DNA of 64,000 nucleotides from CADEED01 sp963842515 (lineage in GTDB: Bacteria; Pseudomonadota; Gammaproteobacteria; Steroidobacterales; Steroidobacteraceae). Below the pieces are notes generated by a model. The model did not search any database. It worked only from the letters and a program-made list of their open reading frames with translations, and was not told the origin of the DNA. Positions 17,281 through 27,600 of this stretch are shown here, one piece after another; the first letter of the stretch is position 1, and every line of letters begins with the position of its first letter. The stretch covers positions 1,116,001 through 1,180,000 of the forward strand of contig CAWJGO010000001.1 in the NCBI GenBank assembly GCA_963842515.1, in the 5' to 3' direction. Both the position numbers and the translations under genes were made by a program.

Positions 17281-17364
17281 GCCTGACGCACTGCGTCGCG
17301 CCGTCGTCCGCTGGCACCTTCCAAAAATCTGCGCTACACCCCAGTCCATAACGGGGAGGCCGGT

Positions 17365-18155
17365 ATGAAAACGCCACGCTGGATCTCGCTACTGTTGATC
17401 TCGGCGGCATTGCAAGCCGCACCGCCTGCGCCGCAGGTCACGGTCGGCGCGAACCTCAAACAACTGCGCTTCGACTGGCTGCCCTCGCCGGGAGCGACTC
17501 GATACGAGCTGTGGCATCGCGCCGCGTCGAACGGCGCCTGGCTCAAGGTGCACGATCGGCCGGCCGCCGCGACGTACACGAAAATCGCCGTGTCGGCGCA
17601 CTTGCTGGATTGGCGCGGTGCGCGCTGGCGCGTCGACGCCTGCGACGCGAGCTGGGTCGATACGCCATGGAATTCGGAGTCGTCGATATCAACGGCGACG
17701 GCACGCGGCTCGTCGCGTCGCACGAGCAGGAGTTCCTCTCGATCTGGCGATGGAACGGGTCGGCGTGGGAGCCCGACAGCCCGACGGGCGCGCTGGCACT
17801 GATCACCGTCGCCAGTCTGAGCGTGGCAATGAGCCGCAATGGAAATCTGATCGTGCAAGGCAATCCGGTCGACGCCACGGCGGGCGTTGGTGCGATCTAT
17901 CCACCGTTCCAGCCTGGCATTTTTCCCAGCGGCATCGCGCGCGTGTATGAGCGCCGCGGCGGAACGTGGACGTTGCGGCAGACGCTCAAAGGCAATACGG
18001 CGACGGGGCAGTATTTTGGCCGGGCGGTCGCGCTGGGTGACAACGGCAGTGTGCTCGCGGTGGGCGCGATGTTCGAGGCGAGCGCGGCGACCGGTGTCGA
18101 TGGTGATCAGAACGACATGTCGGCGCCGTTGAGCGGAGCGGTCTGGCTGTACTAA
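17365..18155 (+). pseudogene. FG-GAP/integrin-alpha-like secreted protein, frameshifted and short
   Basis: The first frame gives a signal peptide (ISLLLISAALQAAPPAP) and a fibronectin-like start (QLRFDWLPSPGATRYELWHR). After about 17690 the coding sense continues in another frame: FGVVDINGDGTRLVASH, a GQYFGRAVALGDNGSVLAVG block and a stop after SGAVWLY. The last part is one FG-GAP-type blade, whereas relatives usually carry several, so the gene may also be truncated. One missing base (or two extra) explains the break near 17650-17690. The role of these secreted beta-propeller proteins is unknown. Confidence 0.6.
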
Positions 18156-18307
18156 CTAACTTCCTGAGTGCGATGTCCCGAGAGTGGCCCGCATGCCGCA
18201 TTGGGCCGCGGGCTCGTCCTACGGATAGCACGCCCATCTGACTACGGGCTTCGAAGCGCCCACTTTCGTATAAATCCGCATCCTCTTCAAAAAACCGGAA
18301 CGGGGCC

Positions 18308-19231
18308 ATGCCAAATCGCACAGCACCTAACTTGTTTCGGGCGGCTTGTCTTGCCGGCCTCTTGTCGCTTGCTTTGACTGCGAACGGCCAGACTGCGGGA
18401 AAACCAATGCAAGTAACCTCACGAGACGGCACAAGAATCGCTTACGAAACGGGGGGAAAGGGCCCGGCAGTCATCCTGGTGACCGGGGCGCTGGCCGAAC
18501 GCTCGGCCAACGCCGAGCTCGCTCAGCTCCTGGCGACTCACTTGACGGTGTACAGCTATGACCGCAGAGGGCGTGGCGACAGCGCTGACACCAGACCCTA
18601 TTCGGTCAGGCGCGAGATCGAGGACATGGAGGCGCTGATCGACGCCGCCGGCGGCTCAGCCTTCGTGTATGGCAAATCGTCGGGAGCGAGCCTTGCACTG
18701 CAAGCCGCAGCGGCGCTCGGCACCAAGGTCAAGAGGCTGGCACTTTACGAAGCGCCTTACAGCGAGGCCGAAGGTGCTGCCAAAGAATGGCGGGAGTTCA
18801 GGGTGAAGCTCGACGGGCTGCTCGCCGCAGACCGCCGAGCCGATGCCATCACGCTGTTCATGAAATTCGTCGGCGTGCCAGACGAAGTGCTGACGAAGAT
18901 GAAAGCGTCGCCGGCGTGGCGGGGCATGCTGGCGATGGCGCCAACCCTGAGTTTTGACAATGCCGTCGTTGGTGACGATCGATCGGTGCCCGTTGGGCTT
19001 GCAGCAAAAGTAAAGGCAAGCACCTTGGTGATGGATGGTGGCGCCAGCTTGGGGCCCATGCCGTTCATGCGTCAGACGGCAGACAAGCTTGGCGAGGTGA
19101 TCCCGGGTGCCCAGCGTCTTGTTGTCGAGGGCCAGGCACACGATGTCAGCGCGAAAGTACTGGCGCCCATCTTGCTGAAGTTCTTCGACCAGCGCATCGC
19201 GATGCGTTCGCCCGCCTCGCAGTCCGGATGA
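18308..19231 (+). CDS. alpha/beta hydrolase, probably exported
   Basis: The 307-residue product has a hydrophobic leader (ACLAGLLSLALTANGQTAG) and an alpha/beta-hydrolase fold: SRDGTRIAYETGGKGPAVIL, YDRRGRGDSADTRPY, nucleophile elbow GKSSGA (the Ser lies in FVYGKSSGASLAL), and a C-terminal VVEGQAHDV with the catalytic His. GGAACGGGG precedes the ATG. The substrate is not predicted. Its stop is 1 base from the convergent DNA ligase stop. Confidence 0.8.
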   Translation: MPNRTAPNLFRAACLAGLLSLALTANGQTAGKPMQVTSRDGTRIAYETGGKGPAVILVTGALAERSANAELAQLLATHLTVYSYDRRGRGDSADTRPYSVRREIEDMEALIDAAGGSAFVYGKSSGASLALQAAAALGTKVKRLALYEAPYSEAEGAAKEWREFRVKLDGLLAADRRADAITLFMKFVGVPDEVLTKMKASPAWRGMLAMAPTLSFDNAVVGDDRSVPVGLAAKVKASTLVMDGGASLGPMPFMRQTADKLGEVIPGAQRLVVEGQAHDVSAKVLAPILLKFFDQRIAMRSPASQSG

Positions 19232-19232
19232 G

Positions 19233-20765
19233 TCAGCTCGAGGAAATTTTCCGCACCGTCTCCATCGTGTCCGCCTCCTCGACGCGCTTGTCAGGACGGT
19301 AACGTTTCACGCGCGCCAGCCTCAGCGCCAGACCGCCGGGATATCGCGGGCTGACCTGCAGATCGCTGAAAGCGATCTCGACGACGATCTCGGGCCGGAC
19401 ATAGACGGTTCCTGCATCGCGATGTGATTCGCGCAGCTGGAACTCGCGGGTTTGCCACTCGAGCATCACATCAGTCAGGCCCTTGAAGGTCTTGCCAAGC
19501 ATCACATAGCGTTGCGTCGCGGTGTCGAATGCGCCGAGGTGCAGATTGGACAGTTTTCCCTGACGGCGGCCGTGACCCCATTCTGCGGCGAGTACCACGA
19601 GGTCGAGCGTGTGCGCACGTTTGATCTTGAGCCAGCTCGCGCCACGGTTGCCCGCTTCGTAAGGTGCCTCCAGCGATTTGGCCATGAGGCCTTCGTGTCC
19701 TTGCGCCAGCGCTTCGTCGTAGAACGCGGCGGCTTCGTCGCGGGATCGCGTGATCAGTCTCGGGATCAATAGCGCCGCCGGGACCACATCCGCCAGCGCG
19801 GCGAAGCGTTCGCGCGCCGGACGTTCGGCGAGCGTGACTTCGTCCCGCCGCAGACAATCGAAGTAGAACGCGCGCATCGGCAATTCCTCCTGCAGCCGCG
19901 CGACATCCAGCTTGCGGCCAAAACGCCGCATCGTGGTCTGAAAGGAATGGGGGCGGCCGGTCGGCGCGAAGGCGATGCTTTCACCATCGAGCACGAGCTG
20001 CTCGGCTTGCAGCGCACGGGCCTCCTCGGCGATCTCCGGAATCGCGGAGGTCACCTCGTTGAGGCCGCGCGTGAAGATGCGCACGTGCTCCCCTTGTTTG
20101 TGCACCTGGATACGTGCGCCGTCCATCTTCCATTCGAAGGCGATGTCCCCACGGAGGGTGTCGAGCGCCTCCGCGACGTCGCTCGCCGTTTGCGCCAGCA
20201 TCGGCGCGATGGGCGACATCATCTCGAGCTGGAACCGCTGCAGGCCGGCGGAGCCCGCTTCGAGTCCGGCACGCGCTATCGCACCGAGATTGCTCTCATA
20301 CATGGCGGCACGCCGCACTTCGGGCAATGGCACGCCGGTTACTGCCGAAATCGCCTCGATCATCACACCGGCGAGCGCACCTTGCCGCAGCTCGCCTGTG
20401 AGAAGCCGGATCAGGAACTGCTGCTCCTCGGCGGTAGCGCGTCCGAACAGTGTGCGCAGCGCCGCCGTGCGTCGTACATTCGCGCCGCTGCCGCGGATCA
20501 ACGCCAGCTCGTCGAGCAGGCGATCGACCTCGATCAGCTCGAGGCTGGCGGTGAGTGCCGCGCCTTGCGCGCACGCGCGCAACATCGACGGGCCGATGCC
20601 AATACGGCCCTGACGGATTTCGCCGGCGAGGTACAGCACGGCGATTTCGAGCTCATCGCTGTTCAGCGCCCGCAGGCAGCCGGCGAGCAGGCGAGTCTTG
20701 GCAGAACGCGCCGAAGTCTGGCCTACCTGGCTGGATGCGGTTACGACAGATGCAAGGAGAGTCAT
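19233..20765 (-). CDS. ATP-dependent DNA ligase (LigB-like)
   Basis: The 510-residue product has an N-terminal ligase domain, then the adenylation domain with the nucleotidyltransferase motif EWKMDGARIQ (Lys at about 213), further motifs FTRGLNEVTS, LDGESIAF, EGLMAKSLEAPYEAGNRGAS and WLKIKRAHTLDLVV, and an OB-fold C-terminal domain ending with VSPRYPGGLALRLARVKRYR. This is the three-domain architecture of archaeal and mycobacterial LigB ligases, which is widespread as an accessory ligase in bacteria. It acts in DNA nick sealing, probably in repair beside the NAD-dependent LigA. Confidence 0.88.
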   Translation of the reverse strand: MTLLASVVTASSQVGQTSARSAKTRLLAGCLRALNSDELEIAVLYLAGEIRQGRIGIGPSMLRACAQGAALTASLELIEVDRLLDELALIRGSGANVRRTAALRTLFGRATAEEQQFLIRLLTGELRQGALAGVMIEAISAVTGVPLPEVRRAAMYESNLGAIARAGLEAGSAGLQRFQLEMMSPIAPMLAQTASDVAEALDTLRGDIAFEWKMDGARIQVHKQGEHVRIFTRGLNEVTSAIPEIAEEARALQAEQLVLDGESIAFAPTGRPHSFQTTMRRFGRKLDVARLQEELPMRAFYFDCLRRDEVTLAERPARERFAALADVVPAALLIPRLITRSRDEAAAFYDEALAQGHEGLMAKSLEAPYEAGNRGASWLKIKRAHTLDLVVLAAEWGHGRRQGKLSNLHLGAFDTATQRYVMLGKTFKGLTDVMLEWQTREFQLRESHRDAGTVYVRPEIVVEIAFSDLQVSPRYPGGLALRLARVKRYRPDKRVEEADTMETVRKISSS

Positions 20766-20873
20766 CTGGATGCCGGTGATGATTTCCCCAACCCTAAGAA
20801 TTACTGCATTCGCCGCCCATGGCCATTCCGCGTGAATCGATGTCGGCCCCTACCTACTTGTAGATGAGCGCGA

Positions 20874-21953
20874 TCAATCCCATCCCGGATTGAACGACCA
20901 GCCCACCTGCAGTCCGATATCCGGCGTGTTGTTGATGTTGCCGATGTTCTCCGTCAGTGCGACCGAGATCAGGTGCGCACCGCGGCGATGGTGAATGCCG
21001 CCACTCAACTGGATCTTGGTGCCCAGCAATTCACTGAGCTCCGTCTGTGCGCGCCCGTAGACGCTGCGGCTCACATACCCCTGGAAGATGGCGTTGGTTC
21101 GCGGCGTCAGCCGGCGCTCGTAGCCGAGCACCAGCGTCGGCAGCACCCGTGCGGGCTCGGGCAGGAAGTTGTCGATGCCGGCGTAGTAAACGGCGGCAAG
21201 ATTCAGGTACAACGCGTGCTTGCCGGAAAAGCGCTGCAGCGTCATCTGGGCGCCGACATCGGTACGGCCGGTAGATAGCGCGGCGGCGCGATGCGACAGT
21301 GGAACCTTGACGGCGGACTCGAGCGACATCCGCCATCGCTCGTCCGCGGAAACCGCGGTGTAGCGGATACCGATCACCGGATCCAGCCAGCCACCATCGC
21401 CGGGAGATTCAAAGGTGGCGTACTGGCTGGACTTCAGATCGAACAACACGTTGTAGTCGTTGCGCCCCGCGGCGGGCCTGCCGAAGCTGGATCCGTTGAT
21501 GAGCTCGTGAAAGGATTCGATCGCGCCATCCAGAAAGCCGCCGCCGAACGACGCGCCGCTGACGATGACGTAGGCGCCCCACCGGTCCGACAGCTGGTAG
21601 TTGACCGCCAGGTCGACTTGCGCCAACTCGAGGTCGACTAGATAGTTCTCACCAGGCAGATCGCGAATAGCCTGCAGCTCGTCCGCCCCGAGCTCTCGGC
21701 GCCCCGGCAGGGAATTGAGATATTTCTCGACCAAAGGACTCGTGGCCCAGGTGTTCTGGTAGGCGAAATCAGTCTCGATCGTCCATTTCCCGGGCGTGCG
21801 CGAGCCGGAGAATCCGGGACGCATGTCGAGGCGCAGGTATCCGAAGGGCGTGAGATCGCGAGCGCGCAGCAGGCCATAAAATGCGGGATTCTCCGCCGCG
21901 GCCAATGGCGCGCTCGCCACTGCCAGGACCAGTAATGCCATCCATTTACGCAC
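20874..21953 (-). CDS. DUF3187 outer-membrane protein
   Basis: A signal peptide (RKWMALLVLAVASAPLAAA) precedes a beta-rich protein of about 340 residues with the DUF3187 opening NPAFYGLLRARDLTPFGYLR, many alternating hydrophobic strands (WGAYVIVSGASFGGGFLDGA, YLNLAAVYYAGID) and a C-terminal aromatic strand. DUF3187 proteins are predicted outer-membrane barrels of unknown role. A GTG at 21953 preceded by GGAG at good spacing is the chosen start; ATG codons at 21986 and 21941 are alternatives. Confidence 0.75.
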   Translation of the reverse strand: MRKWMALLVLAVASAPLAAAENPAFYGLLRARDLTPFGYLRLDMRPGFSGSRTPGKWTIETDFAYQNTWATSPLVEKYLNSLPGRRELGADELQAIRDLPGENYLVDLELAQVDLAVNYQLSDRWGAYVIVSGASFGGGFLDGAIESFHELINGSSFGRPAAGRNDYNVLFDLKSSQYATFESPGDGGWLDPVIGIRYTAVSADERWRMSLESAVKVPLSHRAAALSTGRTDVGAQMTLQRFSGKHALYLNLAAVYYAGIDNFLPEPARVLPTLVLGYERRLTPRTNAIFQGYVSRSVYGRAQTELSELLGTKIQLSGGIHHRRGAHLISVALTENIGNINNTPDIGLQVGWSFNPGWD

Positions 21954-22159
21954 CACGACTATCTCCACGATGGGCGATGGGCACAAATACGCATCACCGG
22001 TGCCATGAATGCTGGCATCGCGGCGCCGGCAAAACGATCACCTGAAGAGCGGTAAACGGGTCTCTCGTTAGGGGCAGGGAACGAGTAGAGATCGTGTTTG
22101 TCAGTTAGGGCTGACGCGTCTGGCGGGCTCAGGCCCGCTGTTCGATACTCGAGCTTCTC

Positions 22160-23038
22160 ATGACCAACTATTCAACCCGACGCCGACTGCTTCGTCTCGC
22201 CACGACGGCGATTGTTGCGTTGCCTTTTGCGTCATCTCTGTCGCGAGCAGCGCTCGGAAAGGCAGGTTCCATGCGTCCCATCTTCATCACAGGCTCTACT
22301 GACGGTCTCGGTCGCGCGGCGGCGATGACGCTGATGAAGGAAGGTCACGCGGTAGTTCTGCATGCGCGTTCGAAGCAGCGCGCTGCCGCACTCGCGGACC
22401 TGGCGCCGCGCGCCGCCGGCCTCGTCGTTGGTGATCTCGGCAGCGCGGCGGAGACGCGAGCCATTGCCGAGCAGGTCAACAAGATAGGTCGCATGGACGC
22501 GGTCATTCACAACGCCGGCATCTACCGCGAACCGAATCGCGGAACCACGCCCGACGGTCACGCGAAAGTTCTCGCAGTGAATACGCTTGCGCCCTACATG
22601 CTCACGGCACTCATCGAGCGGCCTGAGCGATTGATCTACTTGAGCAGCAGCATGCATCGGGGTGGTGACGAATCGCTGCGTGACATCGATTGGACGGAGC
22701 GCCGCTGGGACACGAATCAGGCCTACTCCGACTCCAAGCTTTTCGTCACCGCGCTCGCCTTCGCAGTTGCCAGACGCTGGCCGAAAACATTCAGCAACGC
22801 CGTCGACCCTGGCTGGGTGCCCACGAGAATGGGCGGTCCCGGGGCGCCCGACGATCTCACGCAGGGACATCTGACGCAGACCTGGCTTGCGACCAGCGAC
22901 GAACCGGCCGCAACCGTGAGCGGCGGTTATTGGCATCACCGCAAACACCAAGAACCCGCGCCGCAAGTACTCGATGTTGGCTTTCAGGACCGACTGATCG
23001 CCAGGCTCGGTGACCTGACAGGTATCGCGCTCTTTTGA
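22160..23038 (+). CDS. SDR-family oxidoreductase with Tat-like leader
   Basis: The 292-residue product starts with STRRRLLRLATTAIVALPFA, a possible twin-arginine leader, followed by a short-chain dehydrogenase fold: TGSTDGLGRAAA (cofactor loop), HNAGIY, LIYLSSSMHR and the active-site AYSDSK (Tyr-x-x-x-Lys). The substrate is unknown. An internal start at 22271 (MRPIFITGS) would remove the leader. The stop overlaps the TTG start of the FAD oxidoreductase in a TTGA arrangement, so the two are coupled. Confidence 0.82.
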   Translation: MTNYSTRRRLLRLATTAIVALPFASSLSRAALGKAGSMRPIFITGSTDGLGRAAAMTLMKEGHAVVLHARSKQRAAALADLAPRAAGLVVGDLGSAAETRAIAEQVNKIGRMDAVIHNAGIYREPNRGTTPDGHAKVLAVNTLAPYMLTALIERPERLIYLSSSMHRGGDESLRDIDWTERRWDTNQAYSDSKLFVTALAFAVARRWPKTFSNAVDPGWVPTRMGGPGAPDDLTQGHLTQTWLATSDEPAATVSGGYWHHRKHQEPAPQVLDVGFQDRLIARLGDLTGIALF

Positions 23039-24273
23039 ACTGCGACGTCGACGTGGTGATCGTCGGAGGTGGTGCCGCCGGAATCGGTGCCGCGCGTCGG
23101 CTCGCGCAATCCCGGCTCTCGGTCGTGCTGCTCGAGGCAAATTCTCATTTGGGCGGTCGCGCCTGTACTCAGGAAATCGCCGGCCTCCCTCTCGACCTCG
23201 GTTGCGGCTGGTTCCATTCCGCGGATCGCAACGCATGGGTAGGAATCGCCGAGGCCGCCGGCATCTCCATCGATCGCAGCGTGGCGCAGTGGGGCATTCA
23301 ACACCGCGATCTCGGATTTCCGAAGCCCGAACAGATCAGAGCGCGTGAGGCATTCGCGATATGGATGCGCCGCCTCGAGCAATTGCAGCCGCCGAGCGAT
23401 TGCGCGGCGCATGCGCTGGTCCCTGGCTGCGAGTGGAACGACTACATCCGGACCATCGTCGGCTTCATCAGTGGCGCCCGGCTCGAGCAACTCTCGATAG
23501 CCGACTACCGTGCCTACGACGAGGCTTCCTCGGACAACAACTGGCGCGCGCCATCCGGCTTTGGATCGGTGGTCGCTCGCAGTTTTCCTTCGTCAATGCG
23601 GCTTCACCTGGCGACTCCCGTCGAGTCGATCGCCATCGGCGCATCCGGCCTCATCGTGCAAACGCCGGTGGGCGCCATTCGCACACGGGCCGCGATTCTC
23701 ACCGTATCGACCGCGGTATTGGCCGGCGAAACCTTGAAGCTTCCCACCGAGCTCATGCCGTGGCGCGAAGCCGCCAGCCGGCTTCCGCTGGGACGCAACG
23801 AAAAGCTCTTTCTCGAAATCGTCGGCGATGCTCCATTCCAGACGGAGTCGCAGGTGTTGGGTAACCATCGCGACGTGCACACCGGCTCGTACTACATCAG
23901 GCCCCTCGGCGTGCCGTCGATCGAGTGTTTCTTCGGCGGGGAAGGCGCTCGAGTCGTGGAAGAGGGCGGATCGGCCGCCGCCTTCGACTACGCCATCGGG
24001 CAACTGTGCGCGTTGTTCGGGTCGGGTATCCGCAACACGCTCCGTCCGCTCGCCGCCTCGAGCTGGAGCCGGTCGCGACGCATAGGCGGAGCCTATAGCT
24101 ACGCGTTGCCGGGCAACGCTTCGGCGCGGAACACGCTGGCGCGGCCATTCGACGAGCGGTTGTTTTTCGCCGGTGAAGCGACGCGCTCCGGCGATTTCTC
24201 GACGGCGCATGGCGCTCACGACAGCGGCGTCCTCGCGGCAAATGAAGCGATTGCCGCACTGACGGCGACCTGA
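23035..24273 (+). CDS. FAD-dependent amine-oxidase-family oxidoreductase
   Basis: The 412-residue product has an N-terminal dinucleotide fold (VVIVGGGAAGIGAARRLAQS followed by LLEANSHLGGRACT, LDLGCGWFH) and the C-terminal FAD motif FFAGEATRSGDFSTAHGAHD, the layout of monoamine-oxidase/phytoene-desaturase-like enzymes. TTG at 23035 is taken as the start because it overlaps the SDR stop and falls at the right distance from the Rossmann motif. The substrate is unknown. It probably acts in the same pathway as the coupled SDR. Confidence 0.85.
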   Translation: MNCDVDVVIVGGGAAGIGAARRLAQSRLSVVLLEANSHLGGRACTQEIAGLPLDLGCGWFHSADRNAWVGIAEAAGISIDRSVAQWGIQHRDLGFPKPEQIRAREAFAIWMRRLEQLQPPSDCAAHALVPGCEWNDYIRTIVGFISGARLEQLSIADYRAYDEASSDNNWRAPSGFGSVVARSFPSSMRLHLATPVESIAIGASGLIVQTPVGAIRTRAAILTVSTAVLAGETLKLPTELMPWREAASRLPLGRNEKLFLEIVGDAPFQTESQVLGNHRDVHTGSYYIRPLGVPSIECFFGGEGARVVEEGGSAAAFDYAIGQLCALFGSGIRNTLRPLAASSWSRSRRIGGAYSYALPGNASARNTLARPFDERLFFAGEATRSGDFSTAHGAHDSGVLAANEAIAALTAT

Positions 24274-24391
24274 AACACCGAAAACGGGCGGTGAAGGCGC
24301 TGATTCCAGGGCGAACCCTGACGGTAAAACGCAATGTGGGCAATAAGAGACACAAGCGATCGGATCACGCCTACAAGGCGCGCTGAGACGA

Positions 24392-24412
24392 ATGTAAGTA
24401 AATGAATTACAT
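24392..24412. promoter_or_regulatory. ATGTAA-9-TTACAT inverted repeat
   Basis: ATGTAA (24392-24397) and TTACAT (24407-24412) form an inverted repeat with a 9-bp AT-rich centre, upstream of the candidate receptor promoter. It could be a regulator site; no regulator is encoded nearby. Confidence 0.3.
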
Positions 24413-24459
24413 CGAATAACGTCCCGACTCAGGGACGCACTCGCTTCGCCGCATCCGCG

Positions 24460-24488
24460 TTGTTTATACGCACACGCGTTGCTAGTCT
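24460..24488 (+). promoter_or_regulatory. candidate sigma-70 promoter of the TonB receptor
   Basis: TTGTTT (24460-24465) is followed after 17 bp by TAGTCT (24483-24488). Transcription would start near 24495, about 165 nt before the receptor ATG. Match to consensus is moderate. Confidence 0.35.
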
Positions 24489-24658
24489 CCGCGCCACTGC
24501 AGGAGATTTACGCGTGTAGGTTCGAAGGCCAGCTCCCGATTCTGTCGGGCCCGTGCCGATGCGCAGCCGTGCGCTGACAGGTCCAACCAGGACGCAATTC
24601 TTCCGGCAACCCGATGCGCGGTGCGCACCGGACACCAACACAATTTGGGGAAGACACA

Positions 24659-27600
24659 ATGAATCTGAAATCAGGTTTGCCACCTCAACGCCCGGTCAGA
24701 GCGGCGGTACGGCGCGCGCTGTTGGCCGCAGCCCTTGCCGCGAGCGCATTGCCTCCTTCACAGGTGCTGGCGCAGGAACCGGACGAAGTACTCGAGGAAG
24801 TCATCGTTACCGGCTCGATTCTGCGTCGCACTGACGCGGAAACTCCGTCGCCGGTGACCGTACTCAGCGCGGAGTCTCTGGAAGAGCGCGGCATCAACAC
24901 CATTGCAGAGGCGGTGCAGAGACTGTCCTCCAACAACGCCGGCACGATCCAGGCGGGTTGGAACACCGGCTTCAACTTCGCGAGCGGCGCGACCGCGCCG
25001 GCGTTGCGTGGCCTGACTGTCCAGAACACGCTGTCGGTCGCCGATGGCCTGCGCATGGCTCCCTATCCACTCGCCGATGACGGCCAGCGCAACTTCGTCG
25101 ACCTCAACACGATTCCGAGCGCGATTGTCGAGCGCATCGAAATCCTGCGTGACGGCGCGTCGTCCACCTACGGTGCCGATGCCATTGCCGGCGTGGTCAA
25201 CGTCATTACCAAGAAGGAGGTCCAGGGTCTGCATCTCGGCGGATCGGCGGCCCTGTCGGAGGCCGGCGGCGGCGATGAGACGCGCGCGGACCTGACATGG
25301 GGCCAGGGAAGCCTCGAGAGCGATGGCTACAATTTCTACATCAGCGGCGAGTACCAGAAGCAGGACGTGCTTTGGGCGCGCGATCGTGACTACCCGTTCA
25401 ACAGCACCGACCTGAGCCGCAAGTGCGGGCCCTCCGGTAGTTGCATGACCAATCTCAACTTCAACGGCGTCACGGGCGAGCTCGGCGATACTCCCGCAAG
25501 CTTCAACGGCCTGCTCAGCATTCCCGGTGTGTCGCTCGTCCGCCCGATTTCAGATCCGGTCGGTGTCGCGGGTGATGGCCGCTATCAGTATCTCGACGCT
25601 GCCGCGGGCTGCCGTGAGTGGCCGACGGTCAACATCACGGCGAATCAATCGGAAACTGCGCCGCTCAGCGTTTGCGAAGTCGATATCCAGGACGCCTACA
25701 TCATGTTGCAGCCGGAAATCCGGCGCGCGGGCCTGTCGCTTCGCTTCACTGCCAACGTCGGTGAGAACGCCCAGTTCTATTCGATGGCGAATTTCTACAA
25801 GACCGACACTGCCGCCCAATTCACACCACTCGGCTTGAATGGCACACCTCCGCCCCCGAACCCTGCGAACATGGCCGCGGCCAACGTCATCCTTCCGGTG
25901 TATGTCTGCTCGCAGGGCGTGGGAACGTTCAACGGCGTCGGCACCGGATGTGATGCGACCAACGGCACGCTGAACCCGTACAACCCGTTCGCGGCGGGTG
26001 GCGAACGCGCCCAGCTACTGCTGCGTTCGCCCTTCGGCCGTTCAGTGGATACGAGCTCGCGGGCGGTTCGCGCCGTGGCGGGTATCGATGGCAGCTTCGC
26101 AGAGGATTGGCGCTATACCGCCAACTTCACCACCTCCGAAATCGGCCTGACCCGTGATCAGCGCAATTACCCGATCCCGCAAAGAGTGTGGGACGTGGCG
26201 GCCCGTGGCACGTTCAATTTCTCGGACCCCTATGCAAACACTCAGGACACCTGGGACTACATTGCCCCCGAGAGCAGCACGTACTCGGTGTCGAGGCTGT
26301 GGCAGTTGCAGGGCACGATAGCGAAAGACCTCTTCGAATTGCCGGGTGGCAACATGCAGGCGGCGCTCGGTGCCTCCTATCGCGAAGAGTCGATCGACGC
26401 GCCCAGCAGCAACCCTGCGAATATTTCGGCGCCGTACACCCGCTACTACTCGATCAACGCCGTCGGCACGTCCGGCAGCCGCGACGTGAAGTCGGCGTTC
26501 TTCGAGCTCAACGCGCCGGTTCTGCGCCAGCTCGAGCTGGTCGCGTCGGGCCGGTTCGACGAATACTCCACGGGCCAGTCCAACTTCTCACCGAAGTTCG
26601 GATTCAAGTTCACGCCTGTGGAGCAGATCGCCGTTCGCGGTACTTTCTCGAAGGGATTCCGCATTCCGAGCTTCAACGAATCCTTCGGCCTGCCAACCAC
26701 CGGATTCGTCGCGCGCAGCACGGGGTGCGGGGCGACCCCGCAGACCTTCCCGGCGTTCTGCGCGGCGCACGGAAACAATGCCTACGCGACCAACGCATAC
26801 ACGCTGGGACTGACGCAGACCGGCAATCCCGAGCTCGACCCGGAGGAATCGACTTCCTTCACGGCCGGCCTCGTGTTCGAGCCGATGTCGAACTTGAACG
26901 TGACCATCGACTACTGGCAGATCGAGGTGGAGAACCTGATCACCGGCGTCACCGATACGTCGGCGGTTGAAGAGGCGTATTACGCGAACAATGGTGTCGT
27001 CGACATTCCAGGCTTCGTTGTCACGCCTGGAGTTCCCGACCCGGCGTTCCCGAACGCGTTGCCGGTGCTGGGCTTCGTTGAGACCTCGTTCACGAACCAG
27101 GACCAGCAGGAAGTCAGCGGCGTCGATCTGGGCGCGAACCTGACGTTGCCGTTGGGTGACGCGCTCACCTTGCGCAGCTCAATCGACGTTTCGTGGCTGG
27201 CGAAATACGAGCTGACGACCGATGCCGGCGACGTGTTGCGCTATGACGGCACGTTGAGCCCGTGCAACATCACCTCCTGCTCGGGCGCGCCGAAATGGCG
27301 CGGTTCGTGGCAGAACACGGTGGAGTTCGGCAAGACGGCGATATCGCTGACTGGCTATTACACCAGCGGCTACGACACGGCTTCGATCGACTTCGGCGGC
27401 GTCAAGGGCGCATGCGAGGACAATGCGGCGGCGGCCGCTTCGACCGTGGCCTACGTGGACGGGACGCCAGTGCTCTGCGACGCCAAGGCCACCTGGAACG
27501 CGGATCTCACCGTCCGTCACAAGTTCAATGACAAGTACACGGTCTACGCGGACGTGCTGAACGTGTTCGACGTCGGCGCGCCGTTCGAACCGTCGGCGGC

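Larger units (their letters stand above)
24274..24658. other. 385-bp gene-free leader before the TonB receptor
   Basis: No credible coding frame is seen. It holds a short stem-loop CAGGG-CGAA-CCCTG (24307-24320) without a T run, an ATGTAA/TTACAT inverted repeat (24392-24412) and a candidate promoter (24460-24488), leaving a 5' leader of about 165 nt before the receptor ATG. Confidence 0.5.

Noticed and set aside
24307..24320. Stem-loop after the amine-oxidase gene as a Rho-independent terminator
   Set aside because: The stem is only 5 bp and no T run follows.
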